From: Gemmatimonadota bacterium
GTDB taxonomy: Bacteria > Gemmatimonadota > Gemmatimonadetes > Gemmatimonadales > Gemmatimonadaceae
Direction: 5' to 3'
Length of the DNA stretch: 44,355 nucleotides
Assembly (NCBI GenBank): GCA_947463135.1
Contig: CANHTA010000007.1
Location: 1-44,355, forward strand
In this document: positions 1 through 10,239 of the stretch, one piece after another
Layout: every line of letters begins with the position of its first letter
Position numbering within the stretch: the stretch's first letter is position 1
Notes under the pieces: model-generated
What the model was told of the DNA's origin: nothing
The model's database searches: none
The model's input: the letters and a program-made list of their open reading frames with translations, nothing else
Translations under genes and position numbers: made by a program

Positions 1-287
1 ATACGTACTTCTGCCCACTCAACGGGCGGGCGGAGCGTCTGCGTCCGGTAGGGTCTGCCCTGCTCTCCGCGAGCGTGGTGATCCGGGTTGACCGCACCAC
101 CACCGCCGCGCAACTCGCCCTCGATGCACTCGTTGCCCACGAAATGGGACACGCCGTAGGGATCGGTGGGCACAGCCCGGAGACCACCGATGTGATGTAC
201 ACGCGGCCCACGGTAAGCGAGCCAACAGGACGCGACCGTAATACGCTCCGCCACCTGCTCGGCCGCGCCGCCGACATTACGCTGTAA
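1..287 (+). CDS. C-terminal part of a zinc metalloprotease (matrixin/metzincin-like)
   Basis: The reading frame is open from base 3 and ends with TAA at 285-287, so the gene enters from the left edge and only its last ~94 codons are present. It carries the zinc-binding motif HEMGHAVGIGGHS followed by a Met-turn-like DVMY. This is the arrangement of matrixin-type metzincins: two His and a Glu in HExxH, a third His, then the Met turn. The third His is 12 residues from the first rather than 11, as I recall for many bacterial members that read GIxGHS. Such enzymes are usually secreted endopeptidases; any signal peptide lies outside the window. The substrate is unknown. The ATG at 75 is internal to the open frame and is unlikely to be the true start. 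Confidence 0.75.
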   Translation, partial: TYFCPLNGRAERLRPVGSALLSASVVIRVDRTTTAAQLALDALVAHEMGHAVGIGGHSPETTDVMYTRPTVSEPTGRDRNTLRHLLGRAADITL

Positions 288-507
288 CGCCGCCCGGTTG
301 GTGCCGAGACCACCGGCAACTTTCCGCAGGAAAAGCGCGCAGTCCGCTTGAGCGAAACGCCCCGATCCGTCATGTTTCCCTTTCGGGACGAACGGTACCC
401 GAATAGAAACCGAAACCCAGCACTCTTTCTGCAGGATAGGCGAAGCGCTGCACCGTGCGCGCTCAACGCGGCCTGTCCCGCCGTACGTTCTTCGTGAGGG
501 TCCCATC

Positions 508-2130
<1,623 letters not shown>

Positions 2131-2172
2131 GCACCGGTTCGCTCGGCACCACGCACATCAGCTGAAACGCAC

Positions 2173-2209
2173 ACCGCCCCGGAGCACGATGCTCCGGGGC
2201 GGTTTTGCT
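2173..2209 (+). terminator. Rho-independent terminator of pckA
   Basis: A perfect 12-bp GC-rich stem (2174-2185 with 2191-2202) and a 5-nt loop are followed directly by TTTTGCTT. It begins 43 bp after the pckA stop and points in the same direction. Confidence 0.92.
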
Positions 2210-2216
2210 TGACGAG

Positions 2217-2240
2217 CGTAGCGCTACATCGCGCGCTACG
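2217..2240. repeat. 8-bp inverted repeat between convergent genes
   Basis: CGTAGCGC (2217-2224) and GCGCTACG (2233-2240) form a perfect stem with an 8-nt loop. It spans the stop codon of the minus-strand gene (2236-2238). No T-run follows on the minus strand, so any terminator role is weak or rho-assisted. Confidence 0.4.
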
Positions 2241-3924
2241 GCTTCAGCATCACCTTTTCAATCAGGATCTGCCGGCCTTCGCGGGCACCGAGGAAGATGG
2301 CGCCGTTGGGACCGAAGCCGATGAGCTGGCGACCGGCGGGCAGCTTCACGCGCTCAATCATTTTGCCGGCCGGGCTGATGATGTCGTACACCAGGGGAGG
2401 CTGGCTCATCATGGCGGCCATCATCCCCATCGCCGCGGCAGGCATTGCGCTACGAGCAGAGTCACCCGGCGCGCGCGCGCCTGGCGCACGGCCGCCAGCC
2501 GCCGCCCCGGGAAATCCACCGGCGCCTCCAGCGGCGCCTGCAGCAGCCCCTGGCGGGCCACCGCGTCCACCCATCCCGCCCATTCCGCCCATAAACTGCG
2601 CGGCGAGCTGAGCGGAAAGATTGGACGTGGCCGGCAGAACCCAGAGGTTTCCCTCGAAATCGGCGAGCGTCGTACCGGCACGGATGGGCGGGTAATAATC
2701 GGGGAGCTTTTCGGCGGCCACGGGCTCGAACGACATCCGGAACCCTCCACCACCACCGCCGGCGCGTTCACTGGCCGCTTTGGCGAGGGTCTGCAACGAG
2801 TCCACCAGCTTGGCGCGGTCGTCATCGGTGATCCGCTTCCAGTCAAACGGCAGCTTGTCAGACGAGACGTGCGAGCCATCCGGCCGGTAATAATCCACAT
2901 GGAAATCCAGCACGCGCATCACCGCCACCGTGCCGTCATTCAGCAACGCCCAGTCATCAGCCTGTGGCAATGGATTGATCTTCACCGTGAGCTTGGTGGC
3001 ACCGTCCTCGCCACGCGTCATCTGCGTTTCGTTCTTGGGCACCTTCACGTAGGTCACCGTGTCGGCCTTACGCGTGTCGAAGTCGACGCGGATAATCGGC
3101 ACGGAATCCGGCTGGCTCTGGGGATTGAACCCGCGACCGGTTGGCCCGCCAAAGGGCTGCCCTCCGCCCTGCCCACCACCACGCGCACTGAAAGCCGGAT
3201 CATCGCCAGCCGGACGCGCCGCTGGGGCTCCACCACGGCCTTGAGTGTTCCCGCCACGCCCACCAGCTCCACCACCACGATCTCCACCACGATCGTTCCC
3301 GCTGCCGAACATCATGGCCATCCCGCCGGGAGCGCCGCCAGCAGCGCTTCCCTGCCGATAGTACAGACGCCCCTGCGGATCGAAGGCGTGCGACCCGAGG
3401 TTCATGTTGGACAACGTGTTCACGTCATTCGTGCGCGGCGACGCCATCACGCGCGCCGTCGTCCCGTCTTTGTTGAGCACCACCAAGGCCAGCGTGGCCG
3501 GATCAACCACGATCGTGGAATCGCCGAGGTACGGCAGCAGCCCCAAGGGACGCTGACCATAGGGCATCAGCGAACCAGGCGCGGTGTCGGCCACCACCAC
3601 CACGGTTTGGAGGGTGGGGTCAAAACGCAGGAGCTGCCGACGCTGGACATCGTTCACAAAGATGGAGCCGTCAGAGAGCGCACGCAGCATGTTCGCGCCG
3701 CCGATGGCGCGCGTGGCCTTGGCCACGGGAGCGGTCACGTCACGCACCGGTATCGTGGCTGTTGACGGCGTTTCCGGGGTGACTTGGGCCGACGCGGCTG
3801 GGGCGGTGGCGGCCAGCAATGACACGCCAACCATGGTCCACGCTGCACTTTTCGTTCGCGACATGCTCATGTGGAAAGGACTCGGGAGTGGAGAGAATGT
3901 TCGCTTCGTCAGTGGGGCTTTCAT
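2236..3924 (-). CDS. Exported Gly/Met-rich propeller-like protein, function unknown
   Basis: A 562-residue protein with an unusually long N-terminal region, then a hydrophobic segment and an AASA/Q-type signal-peptidase site near residue 46. The body has short repeats such as LLRFDP, STIVVDP and HAFDPQGRLYY, which suggest blades of an NHL/SMP-30-like beta-propeller. It is interrupted by low-complexity Gly/Arg/Ala/Met-rich segments at about 193-268, 387-394 and 444-489, including a run of MGG units. The start at 3924 has a strong GGAGG. It overlaps the upstream stop as TGATG, so translation is coupled to the barrel gene before it. An internal ATG at 3870 would shorten the signal peptide but lacks comparable ribosome-binding support. 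I do not recognise a defined family. An exported partner of the barrel is an inference from coupling and shared MGG-rich composition. Confidence 0.8.
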   Translation of the reverse strand: MKAPLTKRTFSPLPSPFHMSMSRTKSAAWTMVGVSLLAATAPAASAQVTPETPSTATIPVRDVTAPVAKATRAIGGANMLRALSDGSIFVNDVQRRQLLRFDPTLQTVVVVADTAPGSLMPYGQRPLGLLPYLGDSTIVVDPATLALVVLNKDGTTARVMASPRTNDVNTLSNMNLGSHAFDPQGRLYYRQGSAAGGAPGGMAMMFGSGNDRGGDRGGGAGGRGGNTQGRGGAPAARPAGDDPAFSARGGGQGGGQPFGGPTGRGFNPQSQPDSVPIIRVDFDTRKADTVTYVKVPKNETQMTRGEDGATKLTVKINPLPQADDWALLNDGTVAVMRVLDFHVDYYRPDGSHVSSDKLPFDWKRITDDDRAKLVDSLQTLAKAASERAGGGGGGFRMSFEPVAAEKLPDYYPPIRAGTTLADFEGNLWVLPATSNLSAQLAAQFMGGMGGMGGRGGPPGAAAGAAGGAGGFPGAAAGGRAPGARAPGDSARSAMPAAAMGMMAAMMSQPPLVYDIISPAGKMIERVKLPAGRQLIGFGPNGAIFLGAREGRQILIEKVMLKP

Positions 3925-6900
3925 CAGTTGCCTCCTCGGCCGCCGCCCATACCACCCATACCACCACCGAACTGGTTTCCACCGGCCGTCCCCGAGCGCA
4001 GCCCCTGCAACGTCCGCTTATCCAGGAAGCTCGCCAGCGACGTGGGGAGCACACGGTACTGCGCCGGCGTTAACAGACGCTTGATGTCCGGGACCACCTT
4101 GATGAGCATATCCACCGTTTGCTCGCGGGCATCCTTGTAGCGGCCGTACGCGTCATCGTGATTGTACTTATCCGGCAGTTCCGACAGGAACTTGGTGACC
4201 GGGTTCCAGATGCTGTCGGAGCGGAGCACGAAGTAGCGATTGAGGGTGGCAAGGCTGTCAGCCTGCCTGCGGGTGAGCTTGAGCGTATCAGCCTGCTGCA
4301 GCAACTGCTGCATGGGGTTGATGATGCCCGACGTTGCGGTGCCACGAAGCTGCTGCAACGAGGGCTTATTGCCGGCGCGCGAGCGTCCACGATCGAGTTG
4401 CTGCAGCAGCTGCTGCTGTTCGCGCGTGGGGCCCACATCCACGCTCATCGTCATGGTCACGGACATCGGCGTTGAGCGCAGCGTCGTCTGGGCGGGGCGC
4501 GTGGAGCCGAAGCGTTCGTTCACTTCATACTTAAAGGTTTTCGCGGCGGCATCGAATCCACGAACAAAGAGCAGCTGTCCGCTGGGGTTCGGATTGGCGC
4601 CCCATCCCTTGAGGCCGGACTCGCCATTGAGCAGGCGATCAAGTCCGTTTAAGGGGTTGGCAATCTGCAAACGCAACGTGGTCCGCTGCGGTAAGCCGAT
4701 CTTGAGCGAGTTGAAGGAGATGTTGAGGTTTCCCTGCATGGTCCATGGGCTCGTGCAGGAATTGCGCGCAGCGAATTGGCCCAGCTGACCACGCAGACAG
4801 GAGACCGCCTCACGCGTTCCCGTGGCCAGCAGGTTTTCGAGCCCCGCCTTCAACACGGGATCGGTAACAGCGCCGGGATCGTAGATGAACGCCCGATCGT
4901 TTCCGTAGCTGTCGCCGTTCACGTCCTGGTTGATCGTGGGCGTGTAGTTGATGCCCGAACGGAAATTCCCGTTCCACGAAATGCGTACGGCATCCCACGC
5001 GTTATAGCTGAACGAGTACTGAATCTGATGGCGGGAGAAGAACGCGCCCCGTGACCATTCGGTACCGCTGGGTGATCCAACAGTGCTGTTGAAGCCGAGA
5101 AACTGTTCGCGGACGTCAGCCAACACATAGGCCAGGCTCCAGCTGTAGTGCGAGTTAAAGACCGCTGGACGCAGACTCACGTTGATCTGCTTGCTCTCGG
5201 CCTCCAGCGTGGAGGTCTGCCCCGTGACGCGACCGAAAGCGTCGGCAACCCGTGCACTGCGCCATGCCACCTGTCCGGTATTTGGCACAATGGCCGACGG
5301 CGCTACGTACACCGGGCGACTGAGCTCATTGGCCAAGGTGAACTGCTGGATTTCCGGGAAGTTGAGGTCAATGCCGCCCTGCTGGCGCTGATTGCGCGAA
5401 TAGGTACCGTCCACCGAGAGCAGGAAGCGATTCCGGAGCACCGCACCGGCCCATTGCAGATTGCCGCGAATGGATCGCTGGGCGAGATAATCGGGCACAA
5501 AGAGCGTGATGTTTGGCGCGCTGTTGGCGAACACGCTGCCGCCGGTGCCGTCCGCGCAGCTCCGTGGGATGTTGGCTTCATCCACGGCGTACGCCGACCA
5601 GTTCGGGCGCGGCGTGGCAGCACCTTGGCAGGTGAGCTGTTGCAGCGCCGAAGGGAGTCCGGTGTTGTCGATGGCGTTGGAGATGAGCTGGGTGCCGGGG
5701 GTGTTTTGGAACACCCCCACGCCGCCGCGGATCACCGCGCGCGGGGCGCGGATCATGCCGGGGAGCAGCGCCATCTGGTCGGCCTGTCCAACGGTCCACG
5801 AGAACCCTACGCGCGGACTGACGTAGAGCCGATTCGGTGTTTCCGCATTGTCGTAACCGAAGGCCGCCAAGACGGCGGGATTCGATTGCGGTCCCTTGGA
5901 AAAGTGATTGCCGTCTACGCGCACGCCATACTGGATTTGCAGATCACTCGTGGGGCGCCACGCATCACCGAGGGACATGGCGCCAACGATTTGACTGCCG
6001 GTGCGCGTGCGCGGGGACAAGGTCCGGGTAAAGGAAACCGGAGCGTTGGCCTGCAGATCGGCGAGCGAGTTGTAGCTGAACGACCCGAACTGATTAAACG
6101 TGACGATCTGCGAGAACTCATCCCGTCGCAGCTCACTGGTGAGCTTCACGCGGTGCCGGTTATCGTCGGAGAACCACGAGAGGGTATTGTTGGCCGCGAT
6201 CGTGGCGTTGCTGGAGCCCGTGTTGAGAAACGGGGACCCACCAAACAGCAGGTTGCTTACCGCAGCGGACCCGTCTGCGAGCTGCGAATTCACGCGTACC
6301 GTACCAGCCGGCAGAATGGCGTAGGGGTCGGAGTCATTGCGGCTCATGCTGTAGCCGAGCGTGCTTTCCGTGAAGATGCCCTTGAACCCCAGCAGCCCAC
6401 TGTGTCGTGCCTGGAGCGCGCCACCGTAGTTGTTCCGTGTGCCATCGCGCGTGGGGGTGAACAAGCTGGCTGCCCCGCCTCCGAAGCCGCCAAACCCACC
6501 ACCGCCGCCGCCAACGCGTGCCGTGCCGGAGTAGTTGGCGGAGAGCGTAATGGCGAAGGTGTTGCCGCGCGTGGAATTCGGCTGCACATAGTCGAAGCTG
6601 TTCAACATGGTAGCGCGATCCACAATCCGCTGTGGCGAATAGCCGCCCACGGTGATCGGCACATTGCCCGATCCTAGAATGCTGAGCATGCGCGCCACCG
6701 AATCGGCCGACACGCCGGCGGTTTCAAAACCGAGGGCACTTTCACTGAGGAGCGTTTGCAGATCCTGCAGGCGCCGATCGTATTGAAAGGACGAGTTAAA
6801 GAAGGCCCGATCGGCCTTGATCGGCCCGGACGCCGATCCACCCAGCGACATGTTGGTGAATTGTTGTCCGGTGGCGAGACCGGTTTGATCAAGCCACTGC

Positions 6901-7682
6901 ATCTGCGGGGTAATCAGATTGCCACTCAGGCTGCGACGGATGAAGTTGGATCCGGAGCGCGTGCGCACCTGCAGCTGTCCGCCGGAGAATCCACCGCGCG
7001 ACACGTCGTAGGGCGACGTGGAGAGCGAGGTCATCACATTCGCGTCGCGCGGGAGCGCCGCGTCGCCAAAGTTGAGCCCGTTTAACTGGGTATTGTTTTG
7101 ATCGCCGCCAAGACCGAACACCGAGAAGGCATCGGCGGCTCCGTCGGCGCCAAGCAACAGCTGAACGCCGGGAATGGCGGAGGCCATCGCCGCCAGATCA
7201 CCCATTTGGTCGGCCGTGAGAAAACCGGCCGTGGCGTCATCGAGCGTTTTCTCTGTGCCGGACACATCCGACACCGTATCGGAGCGTGACGCCGCGGCCC
7301 GTTCGGTCACTTGCACCGCATCGAGTGTGATGGTTGCGGGCGCCATGCGTGCGTCGGCGATGAGGATTTCCTGATCGGCGGTACGCTTCACCTGATACCG
7401 ACGGGGCCCAAGGCCGACCGCGGTGAAGGTGACCCAGTAGTCGCCTTCCCCACCCGGGAATGAAATGGTGTAGCGACCGTTCTTGTCGGTGCGAGCGGAT
7501 CGACTGACGTTGCCGCTGAGCGTGGTGGCGGTCACCAGCACGTTGGCAATGGCGGCAGCGTCGGTGCCGAGTACACGGCCACGGATGATATCAACGGCCT
7601 GGGCAGCTAATTGCAGACTGCTTATGCAGAGCAATCCGATGGCGCCGACGAGCCGCGTAAGAAAGGAAGATTTATAGGTCAC
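3924..7682 (-). CDS. TonB-dependent-receptor-like outer-membrane barrel with C-terminal LTxxQ domain
   Basis: A 1252-residue protein with a signal peptide (cleavage near LAAQA, residue 28). A carboxypeptidase-regulatory-like beta-sandwich follows (about 30-115: IRGRVLGTDAAAIANVLVTA, then TDKNGRYTISFPGGEGDYWV). Next come a plug-like region with IPGVQLLLGADG and LNGLNFGDAALPRDA (about 165-235) and a long run of barrel strands to about residue 1083. The last strand reads MSVTMTMSVDVG. After it comes a ~168-residue extension, mostly helical in composition. It contains LTRRQ (about 1136) and LTPAQ (about 1204), the motif pair of Spy/CpxP-like LTxxQ proteins, and it ends in a Gly/Met-rich tail. The start is GTG at 7682, the first possible start after an in-frame stop; no Shine-Dalgarno is visible. 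The likely role is outer-membrane uptake or surface binding; the ligand is unknown. I saw no TonB box that I could defend. Confidence 0.85.
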   Translation of the reverse strand: MTYKSSFLTRLVGAIGLLCISSLQLAAQAVDIIRGRVLGTDAAAIANVLVTATTLSGNVSRSARTDKNGRYTISFPGGEGDYWVTFTAVGLGPRRYQVKRTADQEILIADARMAPATITLDAVQVTERAAASRSDTVSDVSGTEKTLDDATAGFLTADQMGDLAAMASAIPGVQLLLGADGAADAFSVFGLGGDQNNTQLNGLNFGDAALPRDANVMTSLSTSPYDVSRGGFSGGQLQVRTRSGSNFIRRSLSGNLITPQMQWLDQTGLATGQQFTNMSLGGSASGPIKADRAFFNSSFQYDRRLQDLQTLLSESALGFETAGVSADSVARMLSILGSGNVPITVGGYSPQRIVDRATMLNSFDYVQPNSTRGNTFAITLSANYSGTARVGGGGGGFGGFGGGAASLFTPTRDGTRNNYGGALQARHSGLLGFKGIFTESTLGYSMSRNDSDPYAILPAGTVRVNSQLADGSAAVSNLLFGGSPFLNTGSSNATIAANNTLSWFSDDNRHRVKLTSELRRDEFSQIVTFNQFGSFSYNSLADLQANAPVSFTRTLSPRTRTGSQIVGAMSLGDAWRPTSDLQIQYGVRVDGNHFSKGPQSNPAVLAAFGYDNAETPNRLYVSPRVGFSWTVGQADQMALLPGMIRAPRAVIRGGVGVFQNTPGTQLISNAIDNTGLPSALQQLTCQGAATPRPNWSAYAVDEANIPRSCADGTGGSVFANSAPNITLFVPDYLAQRSIRGNLQWAGAVLRNRFLLSVDGTYSRNQRQQGGIDLNFPEIQQFTLANELSRPVYVAPSAIVPNTGQVAWRSARVADAFGRVTGQTSTLEAESKQINVSLRPAVFNSHYSWSLAYVLADVREQFLGFNSTVGSPSGTEWSRGAFFSRHQIQYSFSYNAWDAVRISWNGNFRSGINYTPTINQDVNGDSYGNDRAFIYDPGAVTDPVLKAGLENLLATGTREAVSCLRGQLGQFAARNSCTSPWTMQGNLNISFNSLKIGLPQRTTLRLQIANPLNGLDRLLNGESGLKGWGANPNPSGQLLFVRGFDAAAKTFKYEVNERFGSTRPAQTTLRSTPMSVTMTMSVDVGPTREQQQLLQQLDRGRSRAGNKPSLQQLRGTATSGIINPMQQLLQQADTLKLTRRQADSLATLNRYFVLRSDSIWNPVTKFLSELPDKYNHDDAYGRYKDAREQTVDMLIKVVPDIKRLLTPAQYRVLPTSLASFLDKRTLQGLRSGTAGGNQFGGGMGGMGGGRGGN

Positions 7683-7775
7683 GGAAGGGAAGACGAGAAA
7701 ACGGCATCAATGTTAAGCGCAGGTGAGAACCTCATGTTTCGTGAGGACGCGCGCGCCAACCACATATGGCAATTA

Positions 7776-7824
7776 CACGGGGCATGGTGATTTCGTTGAC
7801 GTTGGTGTGACCGCCCCGTATCAC
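7776..7824 (+). promoter_or_regulatory. Candidate sigma70-type promoter inside an inverted repeat, upstream of the HD gene
   Basis: TTGACG (7796-7801), a 17-bp spacer and TATCAC (7819-7824) form a good vegetative promoter on the plus strand, with transcription expected near 7831. The element is flanked by the inverted repeat ACGGGGC (7776-7782) and GCCCCGT (7813-7819). The right arm touches the -10 box, which would suit an operator. The rest of the 280-bp divergent region holds only GC-rich small hairpins and no clear minus-strand promoter. Confidence 0.5.
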
Positions 7825-7962
7825 ACATGAACGCACGCCGGCGTCCGGGGGTGCCCGGCGGCGAGGCTCCGCGGCGCCTGCAACCTCCCTTTTTCCCACC
7901 ACTGGCCCCCACCTGCGTGCGGGCCAGCACCCCACTGACGGTCCCCCATCATATCTTTCGGT

Positions 7963-9246
7963 ATGGAGATTCTTCGCGATCCGCTGTGGAACAACATCCG
8001 TCTCGATCCGCTGGCCCTCGCGCTGCTGGAAACACCAGTAGGGCAGCGCCTGCGCTATGTGCGCCAACTGGGGCTCGCCTTCCTGGTGTATCCGGGGGCC
8101 ACGCACTCGCGCTTCGAGCACGCCCTTGGCGCCTGGCACCTGGCCGGCGTTGCTTTACGCCTCCTTGAAGAGCGCGGTGCCCTCAACGGGATTGACGCGC
8201 GGGCCCAACAGATTGTGCGGGCGGCAGCGCTGCTCCACGACGTGGGGCACTACCCGTTTTCACATGCGCTGGAGGAGATTGGCGTTACCCATCACGAGAT
8301 GGTGGCGCACCCGCTGATCACGTCGGGGCCCGTGGCCGCGGTGCTGCAGCAGGCGCTGGGACCGTCTGCCCCCGACGAGGTGTTCGCGCTGATTACCGGA
8401 CGAAGCACCGACGCGTTACAAGGACTGATTTCGGGGTCGCTGGATCTAGATAAAATTGAGTATCTCAAGCGGGACGCGACCATGTGCGGCGTGCCCTACG
8501 GCGAGATTGATGTGGATCGATTACTCAACTCTCTGGTGCTCGTCCACACCGCCGATCGCGCGACGCGCACGGTGGGCGTACATGAGAAGGGATTGTCTGC
8601 ACTGGAATCGCTGCTCTTCGCGAAATACCAGATGTATCGCAACGTGTACTGGCATCATGCGGTGCGCAGCGCCACGGCCATGTACAAGCGGCTCGTCGCG
8701 GTGGCGCTCGACTCGGGTCACGTGGCGTCGGATGCGGTGGCGCATTTCACCGACGAAGGGCTGTTGGTGCACCTCGATGTTCCCACGTTGCCAGCGGAAG
8801 CACGCACGATGTTAGATGGCTTGCGCTTCCGGCGGTTGCACAAGCGCGCCTACGAGTGCCCCGCTGCCACCCTTGGCGACGAGGTGGGCGAATGGATCGC
8901 CAGCGACTTTCACCTCACCCGCCGGGTGGAGAATGCCGTGGCGCATGAGATGGGTTGGCCGGCGGGGGCGGTGTTGCTGGACTACCCGGCCAAGACGCAG
9001 ATGCTGGGGCTGGACATACCCATGCAGCGCCGCGATGGTCGGGTGGAACAGCTGACGGCCGCAGGCTGGGAAGGGGCCATCAACTTGCCTCGCCTCAGCG
9101 ACGAACTCTACCGGAGCGCCCGCCGGCTTCGGGTGTTCACCACCGATCGGGCGCCGGTTCCGGAAGACGCCCTGTTGGCGGTGCTTCGCGAGGAGGCCCA
9201 CGTGGTGCGGTCCCGTCTCGATACGGGCACCCCGCTGCTGGGCTAG
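7963..9246 (+). CDS. HD-domain phosphohydrolase (SAMHD1/YdhJ-like)
   Basis: A 427-residue cytosolic protein. The N-terminal half is an HD domain with the full metal-binding set. ATHSRFEHALG gives His 53, LLHDVGHYPFSHALE gives His 92-Asp 93 with His 96, and LDLDKIEYLKRDA gives Asp 163. The spacing and surrounding residues match the COG1078 branch of HD hydrolases, which includes dNTP triphosphohydrolases. Nucleotide phosphohydrolysis is therefore the likely activity, but the substrate cannot be read from sequence. The C-terminal half (about 190-427) has no motif I recognise; it contains MYRNVYWHHAVRSA, typical of this family. The ATG at 7963 lacks a good Shine-Dalgarno. The gene is monocistronic and converges on the thioredoxin-like gene with a 37-bp gap, which holds three TTCGCG units but no clear terminator. 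Confidence 0.88.
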   Translation: MEILRDPLWNNIRLDPLALALLETPVGQRLRYVRQLGLAFLVYPGATHSRFEHALGAWHLAGVALRLLEERGALNGIDARAQQIVRAAALLHDVGHYPFSHALEEIGVTHHEMVAHPLITSGPVAAVLQQALGPSAPDEVFALITGRSTDALQGLISGSLDLDKIEYLKRDATMCGVPYGEIDVDRLLNSLVLVHTADRATRTVGVHEKGLSALESLLFAKYQMYRNVYWHHAVRSATAMYKRLVAVALDSGHVASDAVAHFTDEGLLVHLDVPTLPAEARTMLDGLRFRRLHKRAYECPAATLGDEVGEWIASDFHLTRRVENAVAHEMGWPAGAVLLDYPAKTQMLGLDIPMQRRDGRVEQLTAAGWEGAINLPRLSDELYRSARRLRVFTTDRAPVPEDALLAVLREEAHVVRSRLDTGTPLLG

Positions 9247-9283
9247 CGGCGGGGTGTAGGGCTTCGCGGTTCGCGCTTCGCGA

Positions 9284-10051
9284 TCAGGGCTGAGCGCCGC
9301 GCGCGCAGCGCGGGGTGCCAGCCTTGGCCGCTTCCAACATCTCGACGGCTTCGGTGGTGATGGCAACCCCACGGTTGGCCGCGTAGAAGGCGCGGATCCC
9401 CGCATGCAACGAGTCGCTGCTCACGGTGCCACGCACGCCGTGCGCCCACTCGCGGATTTCGCGCGGTAGCTCCACAATGCATCCGACATCGTTCCCCGCC
9501 TGATCGAGGAGTACGAACGTCGGGGTCGCGGTCCGACCGTCGAGGGAGCGATGACTGGCCTGCACCGGCCGCCCGTTGGCCGGCAGCACAATGCGCAGGT
9601 CGAGCCCCGGCACCAGCTCCGAGAGCTTGGCGAGATACGGCACGTTGTTCATGGAATCGCCGCAGGCGTCCACGGCAACCACCAGCAGGCTCCAGCTGCC
9701 AGCTACGGCCTTGGCTCGCGCCACCAGCGATGCACTCACCTGTGCACTGTCGGCCATCTTCAGCCATCCCTCTCGGCGCGCCTTGGCGGCCGCGAGGAAC
9801 TCAGGGAAACGCTGGCCGCTCTGAAAGAGCGCGAGGAGCGTGCTGTCCTGCGCCCAGCCGCAGCGTGGCAGCCGCGCCGCCGCGCCCGTTATGGCGCCTC
9901 GCACCGCCGGAGAGGCGGCCGATGGCATGGCTGACCGTGTAGCCGTTGGCGTGGCAGCCCAAGCGGCAGTGGCGGTGACGGCACCGGCAAGCGCCAGCGC
10001 TACCGTGGAAACGCTCGCGACGAGGTAGGGACGGACACGACAGCGCAACAT
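9284..10051 (-). CDS. Exported thioredoxin-fold protein with a single active-site-like Cys
   Basis: A 255-residue protein. An N-terminal hydrophobic segment with an AAWA/A-like cleavage site (near residue 33) indicates export. The core resembles the Thioredoxin_9 family. VVAVDACGDSMNNVPYLAKL occupies the active-site loop position, and TPTFVLLDQAG carries the cis-proline that follows the loop in thioredoxin folds. The usual CxxC is reduced to Cys-Gly-Asp-Ser, so a dithiol oxidoreductase mechanism is unlikely. A monothiol or binding role is more plausible. The ATG at 10051 overlaps the stop of the small upstream gene as TGATG and has GGAG nine bases ahead. It is the last gene of an overlapping trio after a PP2C phosphatase. 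Other cysteines (near residues 64, 189 and 250) could form structural disulfides. Confidence 0.75.
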   Translation of the reverse strand: MLRCRVRPYLVASVSTVALALAGAVTATAAWAATPTATRSAMPSAASPAVRGAITGAAARLPRCGWAQDSTLLALFQSGQRFPEFLAAAKARREGWLKMADSAQVSASLVARAKAVAGSWSLLVVAVDACGDSMNNVPYLAKLSELVPGLDLRIVLPANGRPVQASHRSLDGRTATPTFVLLDQAGNDVGCIVELPREIREWAHGVRGTVSSDSLHAGIRAFYAANRGVAITTEAVEMLEAAKAGTPRCARGAQP

Positions 10052-10239
10052 CAGGGACGCTCCGGGTGGCGGGAGATCGTTCGACCATGTGCATCAGCCA
10101 GTTTGCGACCGATGCCACGATAAAACGCGGCATCGAGCGGCTTCGCCTCTTCCTCAAGCGACAGGGCGCAGCGCTCGAGGGCGTACAAGATATTGCCGAG
10201 GTAGAGCGCAGCGACCTCGCCGACGGTTTCGTCAGGCAT
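10051..10239 (-). CDS. Small conserved-looking protein of unknown function (62 aa)
   Basis: A 62-residue soluble protein with an amphipathic, mainly helical composition (LYLGNILYALERCALSLEE, then AFYRGIGRKLADAHG). It begins inside the end of the PP2C gene (8-bp overlap) and ends in a TGATG overlap with the thioredoxin-like gene. The frame is therefore held between two real genes in one transcript. No Shine-Dalgarno is evident, so translation probably depends on coupling. I recognise no family. It could be a partner or regulator of the phosphatase. The position-based argument for it being real is stronger than any sequence similarity I can offer. Confidence 0.6.
   Translation of the reverse strand: MPDETVGEVAALYLGNILYALERCALSLEEEAKPLDAAFYRGIGRKLADAHGRTISRHPERP

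Noticed and set aside
288-507. Regulatory element in the gap before pckA
   Set aside because: Only a weak promoter-like pair and a tiny TTCCC/GGGAA hairpin were found; too little to call.
2209-3765. Long open frame (518 codons) on the plus strand opposite the propeller-like gene
   Set aside because: Its translation is low-complexity (His/Arg/Gly-rich) and mirrors the codon bias of the real minus-strand gene. It has no start signal and no family motif.
5148-6677. 509-codon open frame on the plus strand inside the barrel gene
   Set aside because: An antisense shadow of a high-GC gene. The minus-strand frame has clear domain structure and a signal peptide; this one has neither.
7683-7962. Possible cobalamin or other riboswitch upstream of the barrel gene
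   Set aside because: No conserved cobalamin box or other recognisable core was found on the minus strand; only GC-rich inverted repeats are present.
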